A model generated the notes under the pieces. The model did no database searches, was not told where the DNA came from, and worked only from the letters and a program-made list of their open reading frames with translations. A DNA stretch of 64,000 nucleotides, taken from positions 1 through 64,000 of the forward strand of contig NZ_VDMO01000005.1 in assembly GCF_006335125.1 (NCBI RefSeq), read 5' to 3'. Source of the stretch: Deinococcus radiopugnans ATCC 19172. Its GTDB lineage: Bacteria; Deinococcota; Deinococci; Deinococcales; Deinococcaceae. This document shows, piece by piece, positions 32,974-51,232 of the stretch (positions are counted from its first letter, which is position 1; each line of letters opens with the position of its first letter). A program made the translations under genes and the position numbers.

Positions 32974-33918
32974 TCACAGCGACACCTTGGCGAGTTTCCA
33001 GGCCCGCTCGAAGATTTCGCCGCGTTCCGGACGGGCCATCACCCGGCCCAGCCCCTCGGCCAGCGACATGGCCGGCACATTGACTTCCGAGAGGTGTGTC
33101 CGGCCGTCCCAGACGGCTTCCACCCGCGCTGTTTCGCCCTGACCCGCTGCCAGCACGAAGCGCACGCCCTCGCCGGCCAGCTCTACCCCACACAGGTCAC
33201 CGTTCTCGCGCCCGCAGCGGGCCGACTTGAACTCCACGTTCTTCAGGTTCGTCCACCCCAGTGTGTCGGCCACGAATCCGGCGTACAGGCGGGCGGGCAG
33301 GTCTTTGCTGCCGGCGTAGCGCACGGTCAGGCGGTCCACATGCGGCAGCTGCCGGGCCGCCTCGGGACTGTCGAACACCTGCGCCAGGGCTTCGCGCCAG
33401 CTTGCCGAGCGGCTCCAGCCCAGGTCGGCCAGGGCGTAGTGCCGGGCCGGGGGAATGTCCAGCGTCAGGCTGTCGGCAATCACCTGATCGGCGATGTCGG
33501 TCAGCTCGCGCAGCAGCGGGCCGCCGGGCTTGGTGTCTGCCCCCCACCACACGTGGTTGACGGTGGCGGGGCGCAGCAGCGGCAGGATCGCGCCCCGCAG
33601 CTGCTCGGTGCTGGCGTCCAGGGTCAGCCGCTCCACGAACGTTCCCCCGCGCTGCGACACCAGACTGGCGTGCACCATCAGATCGTCGGTGCCGTCCATC
33701 ACGCCGATAATCTGCCGCCCGGCGTAGCGGCCCTCCAGTCCAGCCAGCGCCTGCTGCACGCGCTCCAGGTGTCGCCGAACGGTCAGCGCGATGATGTTGC
33801 CGGTGTAGGCCCGCGTTTCCACGCCGGTCTGTGTCCACAATTCGTCCAGCGTGACCTGCGCTTTGCGGACGGTGGTCTCCACAGGTCCGAGGACTTTGAT
33901 GGCCGGGGCGGTGGTCAT
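32974..33918 (-). CDS. opcA: Glucose-6-phosphate dehydrogenase assembly protein OpcA-like
   Basis: 314 residues. The pattern [22 protein letters not shown]-type strand ([16 protein letters not shown]), [29 protein letters not shown] and [19 protein letters not shown] matches OpcA proteins of cyanobacteria and actinobacteria, which promote assembly and redox activation of glucose-6-phosphate dehydrogenase. A CX7C pair (CGRENGDLC) lies in the C-terminal domain and could be redox-active, although I cannot show this. It lies between zwf and pgl on the same strand. Confidence 0.88.
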   Translation of the reverse strand: MTTAPAIKVLGPVETTVRKAQVTLDELWTQTGVETRAYTGNIIALTVRRHLERVQQALAGLEGRYAGRQIIGVMDGTDDLMVHASLVSQRGGTFVERLTLDASTEQLRGAILPLLRPATVNHVWWGADTKPGGPLLRELTDIADQVIADSLTLDIPPARHYALADLGWSRSASWREALAQVFDSPEAARQLPHVDRLTVRYAGSKDLPARLYAGFVADTLGWTNLKNVEFKSARCGRENGDLCGVELAGEGVRFVLAAGQGETARVEAVWDGRTHLSEVNVPAMSLAEGLGRVMARPERGEIFERAWKLAKVSL

Positions 33919-33991
33919 GTGGTCGCTCCCCGGTGGTGCGGATTAAACGTTGCCCCGCCCTGCATCGCTCCCGCCTGCTTCTCCAGCCTGT

Positions 33992-35748
<1,757 letters not shown>

Positions 35749-35752
<4 letters not shown>

Positions 35753-36825
35753 TGGTCACCCGTGGTGCGTTTCTGTCCGGTTTCCCCCAGCTGCTCCTTG
35801 ACGGAACCGTCGCCCTGGTGTTTTCCCTTGGAGGCGGGGATGTTTTCCGGCGCGGCGGCCTTCGGGTGCTGGCCTGGTTCCACTTCCGGCACGAAGCCTT
35901 CCTTCTTGGGGGTTTCCAGGGTCTTGACCGCGTGACCGCCGAAGGCGCGGCGCATGGCCGAAAGCATCTGCCCGGCGTAACTGGTCTCCTGCTGACTGCG
36001 GAAACGCATCTGGGTGGCCAGGGTGATCACCGGGGTCGGCACGCCCTGCTCAATGCTGTCGATGATGGTCCAGCGCCCCTCGCCGCTGTCGGCCACGTAA
36101 TCGGACAGCTGATCGAAGTCCGCCGAGTTCTTGAGGGCCTCGGCGGTCAGGTCCAGCAGCCACGAGCGGATCACTGAGCCGTAGCGCCACAGCTCGGCAA
36201 TCTGCGCCATGTCCAGTCCGAACTCTTCCTTGTGGCGCATCAGCTCGAAGCCCTCGGCGTAGGACTGCATCATGCCGTACTCGATCCCGTTATGGACCAT
36301 CTTGACGTAGTGGCCGGACCCCGAGGGTCCCATGCGGCCCCAGCCCTGGTCAGGCGCGGGGGCCAGCACTTCCAGCACCGGGCGCATCCGCTCCACGGCT
36401 TCCTCGTGGCCGCCCACCATCATGGCGTAGCCTTCCGAGAGGCCCCAGACCCCGCCGGAAGTGCCCACGTCCACCATGTGAATGCCCTTGGCTCCCAGTT
36501 CCTCGGCGCGGCGCATGGTGTCCTTGAAGTTGCTGTTGCCGCCGTCCACCACGATGTCGCCGGGGGCCAGGCGCTGGCCCAGGTCGTCGATCACCGACTG
36601 GGTAATCTTGCCCGACGGCACCATCACCCACACCGCGCGTTGACCAGGTTCGCCCAGCGCCTCGATCAGCTCGTCCATCGTCCGGGCGCCCTTCGCCCCC
36701 TGCTGCTCGATCAGGGCGACGCTTTCCTCGCTGCGGTCGTAGCCGACGACCTCCTGGCCGCCGCGCGTCAGGCGCAGGACCATGTTGCCGCCCATCTTGC
36801 CCAGACCGATCATTCCCATTTTCAT
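35749..36825 (-). CDS. gnd: 6-phosphogluconate dehydrogenase, decarboxylating, short (YqeC-like) form
   Basis: 358 residues. The core of about 300 residues is the short form often called GndA/YqeC. The dinucleotide loop is GLGKMGGNM (residues 7-15), with [18 protein letters not shown], then [19 protein letters not shown] and [28 protein letters not shown]. About 55 extra residues at the C-terminus are Lys/Glu/Pro-rich and disordered. It is the first gene of the pentose-phosphate operon and overlaps zwf by four bases. GGAGGTGAG precedes the ATG. Confidence 0.94.
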
Positions 36826-37035
36826 TCCAGCTCACCTCCAGGGGTGGAAAACGCTTCCATGTCTTTATTGCTCGGCGCTTCCCCGCCGCTCTCAACTGTC
36901 CAGAAATCATGATACGCGCGACTTTCTTGGGAGAAACTTGGGGTGATCTTCATTGCCGCCGTGGCAGTGTTGAAGCCGGATGCGGCGCAGCTGCCGAGCG
37001 TATTTCAGGCGGGAATATGGTGCGTTCAGGAGTGG

Positions 37036-37041
37036 TACGTT
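37036..37041 (+). promoter_or_regulatory. -10 box of mqnC gene (leaderless)
   Basis: TACGTT, six bases before the ATG at 37048; it supports this start over earlier in-frame codons at 36943. Confidence 0.45.
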
Positions 37042-37047
37042 GACCGC

Positions 37048-38244
<1,197 letters not shown>

Positions 38245-38247
38245 GCC

Positions 38248-38673
38248 ATGCTGGCGCTGGCCGTCGTCATCTGTGAGTGCGGTCCAGTTGGGGCCGCGGA
38301 GGAGGGTTCGCTCGCCGCATCGGCGCCTGTCCCGGACGCTGGGGAATTGCTGATGCCCGCCCAGCCCAGTCCCTGGCAGGCCGAGGCCCGCTTCATGGTG
38401 GCCAACGCGGACGAACTGCTGGAACTCCTGGAGGTGGCGGGGGTGGCGAACCGCGCCCATCCGCCGCAGCTCAGCACCGTGGTGAGCGCCGATCTGCTGT
38501 TCGAGGACGGCGACATCACCGGCGAAACCTGGCTGACCCGTTCTGACTTGGCCCTGCTGGGCGCTCATGCCGCGCCGGAGATGGGGGAGCGGATCAACGC
38601 CTGGGATGCGTTTTCAAGAGTGTTTGAGGACGCCGGGCATGCTACCCGGCTGATCGTGTGGTTTATCCGCTGA
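38248..38673 (+). CDS. Hypothetical protein downstream of mqnC
   Basis: 141 residues with no recognised family. It starts three bases after the mqnC stop, so it is probably co-translated. A hydrophobic start (MLALAVVICECGPVGAAEE) is followed by a soluble part with paired helices and a conserved-looking VVSADLLFEDGDITGETWL segment. A later in-frame ATG (about 38354, MPAQPS) may be the true start. No function is assigned. Confidence 0.55.
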   Translation: MLALAVVICECGPVGAAEEGSLAASAPVPDAGELLMPAQPSPWQAEARFMVANADELLELLEVAGVANRAHPPQLSTVVSADLLFEDGDITGETWLTRSDLALLGAHAAPEMGERINAWDAFSRVFEDAGHATRLIVWFIR

Positions 38674-38934
38674 GCGCGCGGGCCGTGGGCCAGGACCGCC
38701 CGGGTTGAACCGCCTCCCTCTTGACTTCCGGCTTGACTGCCCGACAGCTGAGCAGGCAGCTGTGCGGTGGTGGCCTCATCGTCCCGGACGCTGGCGTGAC
38801 CACCAGAGGTCCTCTGGCGTGTTGAACAATGCGTAGTGGGCAGTCAAGAGTCACTCCACCCGTTGGCTCCTGGCCGCCGCGCTCCACCGTCCCACAGCGT
38901 AAGCCGCCCTGATGGCGGCCCAGTTCCCGCGTGT

Positions 38935-40734
38935 TTACGGAGGCGCCCCCGCTGCTTCCCGGTCTGGTTGCGCGGCGGCGGCCAGCCAGGTGCCGTGGCG
39001 GGCCAGAATGACGTTGAAGCCTGGCACGCGGGCGACCGTCAGATCCTGCAGGGCCAGTGGGGCGTGCCCCGGCATGATCGCCGACCATTCCCGGCGAAAA
39101 TCACGCCGCAGGGTCAGGGCGCGGGCGCCGAACTGCAACGACAGCGGTGGATCGTCGCGCAGCTCCACGCAAATGCCCGACGTGTCTGACGGCAGGGTGA
39201 CGCGGGTCTGTTTCAGGGCGGCGGGCAGGGGCTCACGGTGGTGGACGGCGATGTCGAGCGCCCCGGCCAGCCGGTCTTCCCAGTCGCCGGTCAGCCACAG
39301 TGGCCGCGCCGCACTGCGCAGGATGTCGAGAATTTCTTGGGTGCTGTGCGGGGTCAACTGGGCGCACAGCGCCTCGGCCCCTTTGCGGGCGAAGTCCAGC
39401 AGGGCCGCGGGCGAGGCCAGGGTGTATTTGGCCGCGCTGCTGGCGGTCAGGCCAGCCGGATCCACGCGCCCCTCGCGCAGCAGTTGCGCGGCGGCGCGGC
39501 CCAGCCGGAGGGCGGCATAGGACTCGGCCGGGTCCAGCAGCAGCGCGACCGCCCGCCCCAGCGCGAGCAGACGGCTCAGGTCCGCCTGCGGGTCGGTGTG
39601 GGCGCGCAGCAGCAGGTACGCGCCGCTTACAAAGGCCCGGAACTGGAGGTGGGGCAGCTCCAGGGTGACGCGGCGTTCGGCGGGGTCGGCCTGGGGTTGC
39701 AGCAAGGTGATCTGGTTGCCGGCCTGCAGTTGCCAGTTCTGGCCGATGGCCTGCCACTGGAAGCTGGTGTCCCGCCAGCGCACGCTGGACGCGCCCGGCA
39801 GCCAGACCACCAGTTCATCTGCCCCGTCGTCCGGGGCGCGCAGGGCCGTGTGCGGCTGGGTGGCGTAAAGGACGCTGTGGTGGGGCACGCCGCCCAGAGC
39901 CGGAGGAGTGCCGCCGGCCAGCAGCGGTCCCAGGCGCTGGCCCAGATCGCGGGCCGCCTGCCGGATGGCCGGACGCTCCCGCGGGTCGCGGGGCGGTTCG
40001 AACTGGCTGTGCAGCGCCTGGATCAGCGTGTCCTTGGCCTGGGGGGCCAGCGGTTCGCGCTCGGCGGCCTCAACCCAGGCCCGCAGGACGTCCTCGTCCG
40101 GGTGGCGCGGAAAGGGCGTGGCCTGAACCTGCGCCAGGGCCGTTCCCAGCCGCTCGCAGCCGCTGGGCTGCACCAGCAGGTCGACGGTGGCCTCTACCAG
40201 CACCTGCAGCACCTGGGGATTGTCCAGATCGGTCAGCGGGTCGTGCAGCCTGGGCACGGCAAATGGCGTCTGTCCGGCCAGGCCCGGCTGCCCGGCCCGC
40301 TCGGCATTTTCCAGCGCGGCGTACAGCACCCGCAGGCTCAGCAGGCCGGGTTCGCGCCGCCACGCGGTCATGTGGTCCTGCAGGGCGGCGCGGGCGGCGT
40401 CTCCCCAGGCCAGCATCTGCAACTCCTCCCAGGCCCGCGCCTCCTCGGACTCGCTGCTCTGGGCAGCGTCCCACACGGTCGGTTGCGGGGGAGCGGGCGG
40501 GGCTGCCGGGGGTTTGCTGAGCGTCTTCTGGTGGGCACGGAACTGGCGGTCCGCAGCCAGCAGCCGCCGGTACAGGGCCGACTCCAGCGGCGCGCTCAGC
40601 AGTTCCTCGCGCAGATCGGCCAGCGCGCGTCGTCCGCTGCGCGGCACCCGGCCCTGGACCGTATCGGCCACACGGTACTCGTACAGCTCGACCAGTTCCG
40701 CCCAGCGCTCGCTGGAGGCTGCAGCAGGAGTCAT
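38935..40734 (-). CDS. Large soluble orphan protein, 599 residues
   Basis: No family recognised. The start at 40734 has a GGCGGGGTGGGC stretch ahead of it; an in-frame ATG nine codons upstream has no such site. Residues 1-75 include a helical segment and a Pro/Ala-rich linker. The region 85-300 is helical with many Leu/Ala/Glu residues, and about 300-430 becomes beta-rich (ELVVWLPGASSVRWRDTSFQWQ). The C-terminal part ends with LARHGTWLAAAAQPDREA. It stands alone with intergenic regions on either side. A Deinococcus-specific role is likely but unknown. Confidence 0.65.
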   Translation of the reverse strand: MTPAAASSERWAELVELYEYRVADTVQGRVPRSGRRALADLREELLSAPLESALYRRLLAADRQFRAHQKTLSKPPAAPPAPPQPTVWDAAQSSESEEARAWEELQMLAWGDAARAALQDHMTAWRREPGLLSLRVLYAALENAERAGQPGLAGQTPFAVPRLHDPLTDLDNPQVLQVLVEATVDLLVQPSGCERLGTALAQVQATPFPRHPDEDVLRAWVEAAEREPLAPQAKDTLIQALHSQFEPPRDPRERPAIRQAARDLGQRLGPLLAGGTPPALGGVPHHSVLYATQPHTALRAPDDGADELVVWLPGASSVRWRDTSFQWQAIGQNWQLQAGNQITLLQPQADPAERRVTLELPHLQFRAFVSGAYLLLRAHTDPQADLSRLLALGRAVALLLDPAESYAALRLGRAAAQLLREGRVDPAGLTASSAAKYTLASPAALLDFARKGAEALCAQLTPHSTQEILDILRSAARPLWLTGDWEDRLAGALDIAVHHREPLPAALKQTRVTLPSDTSGICVELRDDPPLSLQFGARALTLRRDFRREWSAIMPGHAPLALQDLTVARVPGFNVILARHGTWLAAAAQPDREAAGAPP

Positions 40735-40994
40735 GCCCACCCCGCCGGCATCACGCCTCATCTGCCGGTCCGGCAGCGAGTGCCTTGTCCGGGCCTGCGG
40801 GTCCCGCAACCAGCAGTCGTGACCTGGCTCTTTCCCCTCGTTTCTGGAACACTGCCGGCATCGTCGGTCCACTATGCGCCGCCCACTCATACAAAAAACT
40901 GTCTGGCTGTGCCGCGCTGTCCTGGCCTGAAGCCTTTCTTGAGTTGGGGGCGGCCCTTACCATTGCCTGCCCCTGCCGGATGGCACCGTGGGCC

Positions 40995-41336
40995 ATGGCA
41001 GACCTTGACCTTTCCATCCCCAAAAGCGTTCAGGACAACGCGAAGAAGGCGCTGAAGCTGCGCGACGAGTATGGTTACGGCGGCACAGATGTCGGCGAGC
41101 ACATGGCCGAGCAGCTCGCGGACGGCGGCCGGCTGACCGAGGACGAGGTGCGCCACGTCTCGCAATACTTTCCGCGCCACGCCGGGGACAATCTGGATGA
41201 GACCGGCGAGGACGGTGAGAAGCCTTCACGTGGCTACATCGCGTGGATGCTGTGGGGCGGCGACGAGGGCCGCAAATGGAGCGAGGGCGTCGTGAAGAAG
41301 CTCGACGAGCGCGACGAGAAAGAGAAGAAGGACTGA
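40995..41336 (+). CDS. Hypothetical protein, 113 residues, charged
   Basis: Starts MADLDLSIPKSVQDNAKKAL. The sequence is helical and rich in Asp, Glu and Lys, with a YGYGGTDVGEHMAEQLADGGRLTEDEVRHVSQYFPRHAGDN core and a GYIAWMLWGGDEGRKWSE motif. A lysine/glutamate tail ends the protein. It has no membrane helix and no recognised family. The repeat element described below begins just after its stop. The ATG at 40995 is taken as the start because earlier residues in frame look non-coding. Confidence 0.6.
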   Translation: MADLDLSIPKSVQDNAKKALKLRDEYGYGGTDVGEHMAEQLADGGRLTEDEVRHVSQYFPRHAGDNLDETGEDGEKPSRGYIAWMLWGGDEGRKWSEGVVKKLDERDEKEKKD

Positions 41337-41340
41337 TGCG

Positions 41341-41474
41341 GGCTCCGATTGAAAGGTGTTGAAAACACCTGGAAATCCGAGCGAAGCGAGCAGGAGAAAA
41401 ACGGGTTCCGGACGTGGAGTGTAGAAATCGGAGCTGTCCCGATTTCTACACGAAACAAACGGAATCCGTATCAG
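41341..41474 (+). repeat. Dispersed intergenic repeat element, complete copy A
   Basis: A modular element of about 134 bp. It contains hairpin 1 (AGGTGTT-GAA-AACACCT, 41354-41370), the mirror motif CCGAGCGAAGCGAG (41377-41390), an A-rich stretch, hairpin 2 (GTAGAAATCGG / CCGATTTCTAC, 41421-41449) and the tail ACGGAATCCGTATCAG (41459-41474). The same order occurs in reverse in the complete copy at 62683-62815 and in part at 62591-62690. It does not overlap a gene. Similar small non-coding repeats are known from Deinococcus genomes. Confidence 0.7.
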
Positions 41475-41480
41475 CGGGAC

Positions 41481-41525
41481 AAAAAAGAGCGGAGGCCGGA
41501 GCGAATGTTGCGCTCCGGCCTCCGC
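41481..41525 (-). terminator. Terminator of obgE
   Basis: A perfect 15-bp stem, GCGGAGGCCGGAGCG (41489-41503) / CGCTCCGGCCTCCGC (41511-41525), followed on the minus strand by CTTTTTTG. It lies 12 bases after the obgE stop codon and next to the repeat element. Confidence 0.88.
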
Positions 41526-41536
41526 CCTTTGCATCT

Positions 41537-42877
<1,341 letters not shown>

Positions 42878-42907
42878 AACCCAACTCCTTTGCGCGGTAT
42901 GCAGAAC

Positions 42908-42922
42908 ACGGGTTTGACCCGT
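42908..42922. promoter_or_regulatory. Palindrome in the obgE/uvrA intergenic region
   Basis: ACGGGT-TTG-ACCCGT, a perfect 6-bp inverted repeat, with flanking GCAG/CTGC extending the symmetry. It lies 30 bases upstream of obgE on the minus strand and could be an operator or a hairpin. Confidence 0.35.
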
Positions 42923-43191
42923 CTGCCCGCAAATCCACGGCCCTTTTGTCTGAGAACCGCCGCGCCTTCATGCCCGCACTGCGAGAACGGACGCGGCGAA
43001 GGGGGCCGCAACATCACAGAGCAGCTTATCAGGGTGCGGGGAAGCGCGGGAGAGGTGGAGTGAAGGGGAGGCCACGGCGGTGACTCTGCGCCTTCGGTCT
43101 TGGAGGCCTGGCCGATGCCCGCGCTGCTTCCCCTGCCTCACGGTTCTTTAGAGAGCCTTTCCCGCCCTAGCCCCACCCCGCCCTGACCTGC

Positions 43192-43197
43192 TAGAAT
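43192..43197 (+). promoter_or_regulatory. -10 box of uvrA
   Basis: TAGAAT, with a transcript start expected near 43204 and a leader of about 105 bases carrying AAGGGAG before the TTG start. Confidence 0.45.
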
Positions 43198-43229
43198 ATC
43201 CCGTTTCAGAGCGGAGAGACTGGCACCTC

Positions 43230-43246
43230 TTACGCAATAGGCAGAA
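43230..43246. promoter_or_regulatory. Candidate radiation/desiccation response motif (RDRM)
   Basis: TTACGCAATAGGCAGAA matches 11 of 17 positions of the RDRM consensus TTATGTCATTGACATAA as I remember it (12 if a C is allowed at position 6). It lies just downstream of the predicted transcript start, a place where the DdrO repressor could block uvrA. The match is imperfect. Confidence 0.3.
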
Positions 43247-43309
43247 TCCCGCGCGGCCCGTTTCGACGTGCTGACCGCGCTTTTCAACCAAAGAAGGGAG
43301 CGACCTACC

Positions 43310-46332
<3,023 letters not shown>

Positions 46333-46336
<4 letters not shown>

Positions 46337-47109
46337 CCAAACCGCCCGCGTCCGAGCAGTCTGATCTGCACCCTGAAGCCGTCCAGCCTGCCGGTGAGCC
46401 GGTGGCTGCCGAGGTGACGTCCTCGGCGGCGGCAGATGTGGAGCAGACGGTGTTGGCGCGGCCGGACGTGGACCCTGCGGTGAGCCTGTCCAAGACAGCC
46501 GGGCCGGCAGAAGAGCTGGGCCGTCCGTCGCCGGCCCGCGCCGCCCCGCCGCTGACCCCGCTGCCCAGCCGGGCCGAGGAGGAGGCCCCCCACCGCACCC
46601 GCTTCCTGACCTTTTTGCGGCTGCTGGCCGGGTGGGTGGTATTGGGCGTGCTGGCCTACGTCATGTGGACTCCGGGCGAGTGGCAGAACAGCCTGCTGCT
46701 GTGGGTCTTTTTGGTGATCCTGGCCGACGAGTTCGGCGGGTGGTTCGGTTATCTGGGGCTGTTGCTGGGCGGGCTGGGTTATTTCAGTCCCTCGGCCCCC
46801 CCGGCGCAGTGGCTGATCATCCTGCCGCTGGTGGGCGGGGCTTTAATGGCGCTGCTGCTGGTCAAGCATTCGGGCGGCGTGCTGGTCCTGCCCTTTGCCG
46901 GGCTGCTGTTCGCGGGAACGCTGCTGGCGGTGGCCCGCTTCGGCACCAAATTTGACCCCACATTGACCTTGCCCGCCAACGACACGTTCCTGCGTGCGGC
47001 GCTGATCGCCATGCTGGTGGGGCTGGGGTTCAGTCTGGTGCGGCAACTCGCCGGGCTGTGGCTGCGGCGGCGCGGGCGGCAGACCACGGCGGCTGGTGTG
47101 GCCGCCTAA
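46333..47109 (+). CDS. Hypothetical membrane protein coupled to uvrA
   Basis: 258 residues. The first 85 are Pro/Ala/Glu-rich and disordered, followed by five or six hydrophobic helices (LLAGWVVLGVLAYVMW, NSLLLWVFLVILADEFGG, LIILPLVGGALMALLLV, GVLVLPFAGLLFAGTLLAVA, AALIAMLVGLGFSLVRQLAGLWL). The start codon lies in the uvrA stop (ATGA), so it is translated with UvrA. No family is recognised. Confidence 0.7.
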
Positions 47110-47164
47110 TCAGTCCGGGTTCACCACAAGGACATGCGCCCGAATGAACCTCACTTCCGGGCGC

Positions 47165-47170
47165 TAAACT
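47165..47170 (+). promoter_or_regulatory. -10 box of DsbA-like gene
   Basis: TAAACT, nine bases before the ATG at 47180; leader-poor transcript. Confidence 0.45.
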
Positions 47171-47179
47171 CTGGCCCAT

Positions 47180-47887
47180 ATGACCAGACTTCAGGGAAAC
47201 AACCCCAACCGTACGATCCTGGTGATCGGCACGCTCGTCGCCGTGATTCTAATCGCGCTGGCCCTCTTTGCCGTGCGGGACAAACCGGCGGCAGGCGCGG
47301 GCCTCAGCGCCGACTTCAATCTGGCTGAGGTGCCGTACATGGGTCAGGCCGACGCGCCCGTGAACGTGGTGGTGGTGGAAGACTTCAAATGCCCGGCCTG
47401 CAAGCAGTTCGAGGCCACCGTCGAGCCGGAGCTGAAGAGCAAGTACGTGGACACCGGCAAGGCCAAGATGTACACCCTGCTCTGGCCCTTCCTGGCCGAG
47501 GCCGCGCGTCTGCCCACCGACGACAGCAAGCTGGCCGCCCAGGCCGCGCTGTGCGTCTACGACGAGGGAGGCAACGACGCCTTCGGAAGGTACAAGAGCA
47601 TCCTGTTCCGCGCACAGGGCGACGAGTCCACCGTCTGGGCCAATAAGAGTCGCCTCAAGGAATTGGCCACCAACGTCGAGGGCATCGACCAGGGCAAGTT
47701 CGCCACCTGCCTGGACACCGACGCCACCGCCGCCCGCGTGGACGCCATGGAAAAGCAGGCGTCGGACGCTGGCGTGAACTCCACGCCCACCGTGTTCGTC
47801 AATGGCAAGCAGGTGGTCAATGGCGCCGGGCAGGGCAGCTCCCTGGCCGCCGACGTGAGCAAGGCCATTGACGCTGCCCAGCAATGA
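47180..47887 (+). CDS. DsbA-family thioredoxin-fold disulfide oxidoreductase
   Basis: 235 residues. An N-terminal membrane anchor (residues 12-32, [20 protein letters not shown]) places the catalytic domain outside the membrane. The active site is C71-P-A-C74 in [15 protein letters not shown]. The cis-proline loop is [13 protein letters not shown]. It introduces disulfides into exported proteins, resembling BdbD. The adjacent DsbB-like gene overlaps it by four bases and should reoxidise it. Confidence 0.9.
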   Translation: MTRLQGNNPNRTILVIGTLVAVILIALALFAVRDKPAAGAGLSADFNLAEVPYMGQADAPVNVVVVEDFKCPACKQFEATVEPELKSKYVDTGKAKMYTLLWPFLAEAARLPTDDSKLAAQAALCVYDEGGNDAFGRYKSILFRAQGDESTVWANKSRLKELATNVEGIDQGKFATCLDTDATAARVDAMEKQASDAGVNSTPTVFVNGKQVVNGAGQGSSLAADVSKAIDAAQQ

Positions 47888-48405
47888 GCGGACCGCCCGT
47901 GGAGCCGTCGCCCCAGCCGCCAGGGGGGCAGGGGTCTGAGCCGCTGCGTGGTCACCGCCAGGGCCTGCTGACCCGCGACAACCGCCTGTACCTGGCGTGG
48001 CTGGTGGCCCTGGCCGCCACGCTGGGCAGCCTGTATTTCAGCGAGGTCAGGGGATTTCGCCCCTGCGTGCTGTGCTGGTACCAGCGCATCGCCATGTACC
48101 CGCTGGCGGTGATCCTGGGCATTGCGGCGCTGAACAGTGATTTTAAGATCCGGCGCTACGTGCTGCCGCTGGCGGCGGTGGGCTGGGTGGTGGCCCTGAT
48201 CCAGAATCTGGAAGACTGGAACGTGATTCCCACCCTGAAGGCATGCAGCGCGCTGGTGGACCCCACGGTGGTGCCGTGCAACACGCCCTGGCCGATCTGG
48301 GGCGCGGGCGCCCTGTCGGGCCTGAACCCAATTCTGACCATTCCGATGCTGAGCCTGATCGCCTTTACGCTGATCATCGCGCTGCTGAGCTGGCGCAGAA
48401 GCTGA
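47884..48405 (+). CDS. DsbB/BdbC-family disulfide bond formation protein
   Basis: 173 residues with four transmembrane helices. The first redox pair is C61-V-L-C64 in [16 protein letters not shown] and the second is in [21 protein letters not shown]. It transfers electrons from the DsbA-like partner to quinone, menaquinone in this lineage. The N-terminal 30 residues form a Pro/Gly-rich tail. The start overlaps the dsbA-like stop (ATGA). Confidence 0.92.
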   Translation: MSGPPVEPSPQPPGGQGSEPLRGHRQGLLTRDNRLYLAWLVALAATLGSLYFSEVRGFRPCVLCWYQRIAMYPLAVILGIAALNSDFKIRRYVLPLAAVGWVVALIQNLEDWNVIPTLKACSALVDPTVVPCNTPWPIWGAGALSGLNPILTIPMLSLIAFTLIIALLSWRRS

Positions 48406-48469
48406 ACCTTTCCCCATTTCCTGAGCCACTGGACGCGCCTTGTTCAGTGGCTCTTTTCAGAGGTCACCC

Positions 48470-49291
48470 TTGAATACCTTCACCGTTCAACCCGCCACCG
48501 CCGAAACCCTGCCCGATCTCGTCGCCCTGATCGCTGACCGGGAGGACGCGGCCAGACGCCTGACCTTCATGCGCGAACGCCTGGCCGGGGGGCAGTTCAG
48601 GCTGGAGAACACCCTGATCCTGCGCTCGGGGCGGGGGGTGGAGGGGAACGCGCTGATCAATGCTGTGCCTCAGATCCCAGTCTTTCCACACCTGCGATCC
48701 GATGCGCCGGAAGAAGCGGTGACGGCGCTGGCCCGCGCAATTCTTGAAGGTGCCGGACCCGAACAGCGGTTGCTGCTCGACGATCATCTCGCTCCCCTGC
48801 AAGCGGCTCCCTTTGAGGCGGCTGGCTGGGTGCTGGACAGCCGACATGTCATGTACGAAACGGACCTGCGCGCCCGCACCTACCCGCTGGACCCGCAGGC
48901 GCAGACCGTGAACGCGGATCAGGCCGAGATCCGCGTCCTGCTGGAACAGCTCGGTCAGCCAGATCTGGAGCTATCGGAGGGCTGGACCCTGATCGCCCTG
49001 CCAGGGACAGACGGCTCGCCTGTCGCGCTGGGCGCCGTCGGCCCCGGCGGGCGCCCGGACACCGCCAGCGTCAACATGATCGGCGTGCTGCCGCAGGCGC
49101 GCGAGCAGGGGCTGGGCACGCGCCTGCACGCGCATCTGCTGGCGCTGGCGGCTCAGGACTACGGGCGTCACGACGGTGGTACGGAGGCCGATAACGCCGC
49201 CATGCGCCGCATTTTCGACAAGCATGGCTCCCGACTGGCGGCGACGCAGATGTATTTCGTGCAGGGCAGTGAGGCTGTTCCGTTGACCTGA
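48470..49291 (+). CDS. GNAT family N-acetyltransferase
   Basis: 273 residues. The C-terminal GNAT domain carries VNMIGVLPQAREQGLGTRLHAHLLALAAQ, whose REQGLGTRLH fits the acetyl-CoA loop, followed by GTEADNAAMRRIFDKHGSR. The N-terminal half appears to be a second, degenerate GNAT-like domain (VQPATAETLPDLVALIADREDA). The TTG start has a GAGGT site ahead. Substrate unknown. Confidence 0.8.
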   Translation: MNTFTVQPATAETLPDLVALIADREDAARRLTFMRERLAGGQFRLENTLILRSGRGVEGNALINAVPQIPVFPHLRSDAPEEAVTALARAILEGAGPEQRLLLDDHLAPLQAAPFEAAGWVLDSRHVMYETDLRARTYPLDPQAQTVNADQAEIRVLLEQLGQPDLELSEGWTLIALPGTDGSPVALGAVGPGGRPDTASVNMIGVLPQAREQGLGTRLHAHLLALAAQDYGRHDGGTEADNAAMRRIFDKHGSRLAATQMYFVQGSEAVPLT

Positions 49292-49318
49292 AAAAGCCCT
49301 CTCCACCGGGAAGAGGGC
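49291..49318 (-). terminator. Terminator of the HRDC protein gene
   Basis: GCCCTCT (49296-49302) / AGAGGGC (49312-49318). On the minus strand the stem is followed by TTTTT, so it terminates the HRDC gene and also separates it from the convergent GNAT gene. Confidence 0.8.
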
Positions 49319-49338
49319 GGGCGGGTCAGGACTTCAGC

Positions 49339-51144
<1,806 letters not shown>

Positions 51145-51151
51145 GCGCCCT

Positions 51152-51157
51152 ATTGTG
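51152..51157 (-). promoter_or_regulatory. -10 box of the HRDC protein gene (leaderless)
   Basis: CACAAT on the minus strand, seven bases before the ATG at 51144. Confidence 0.4.
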
Positions 51158-51232
51158 CCGCACGCGCGGCGTGGAGGGCTCATGAAGGCAAGTGCGGCAA
51201 CTTTATGGTTCTGTGGCCCTTACCTTGTGGGT

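Larger units (their letters stand above)
42923..43309. other. obgE-uvrA intergenic region
   Basis: The region between the divergent obgE and uvrA genes. Besides the palindrome on its left edge, it holds a uvrA promoter -10 (43192-43197) and a candidate RDRM (43230-43246). I see no gene; a minus-strand frame at 43138-43365 overlaps the start of uvrA and is probably spurious. Confidence 0.5.

Noticed and set aside
51189..51206. AAGTGCGGCA shared with bases 111-120 near the IS remnant
   Set aside because: Only ten bases in common with no transposase or second end nearby; probably chance.
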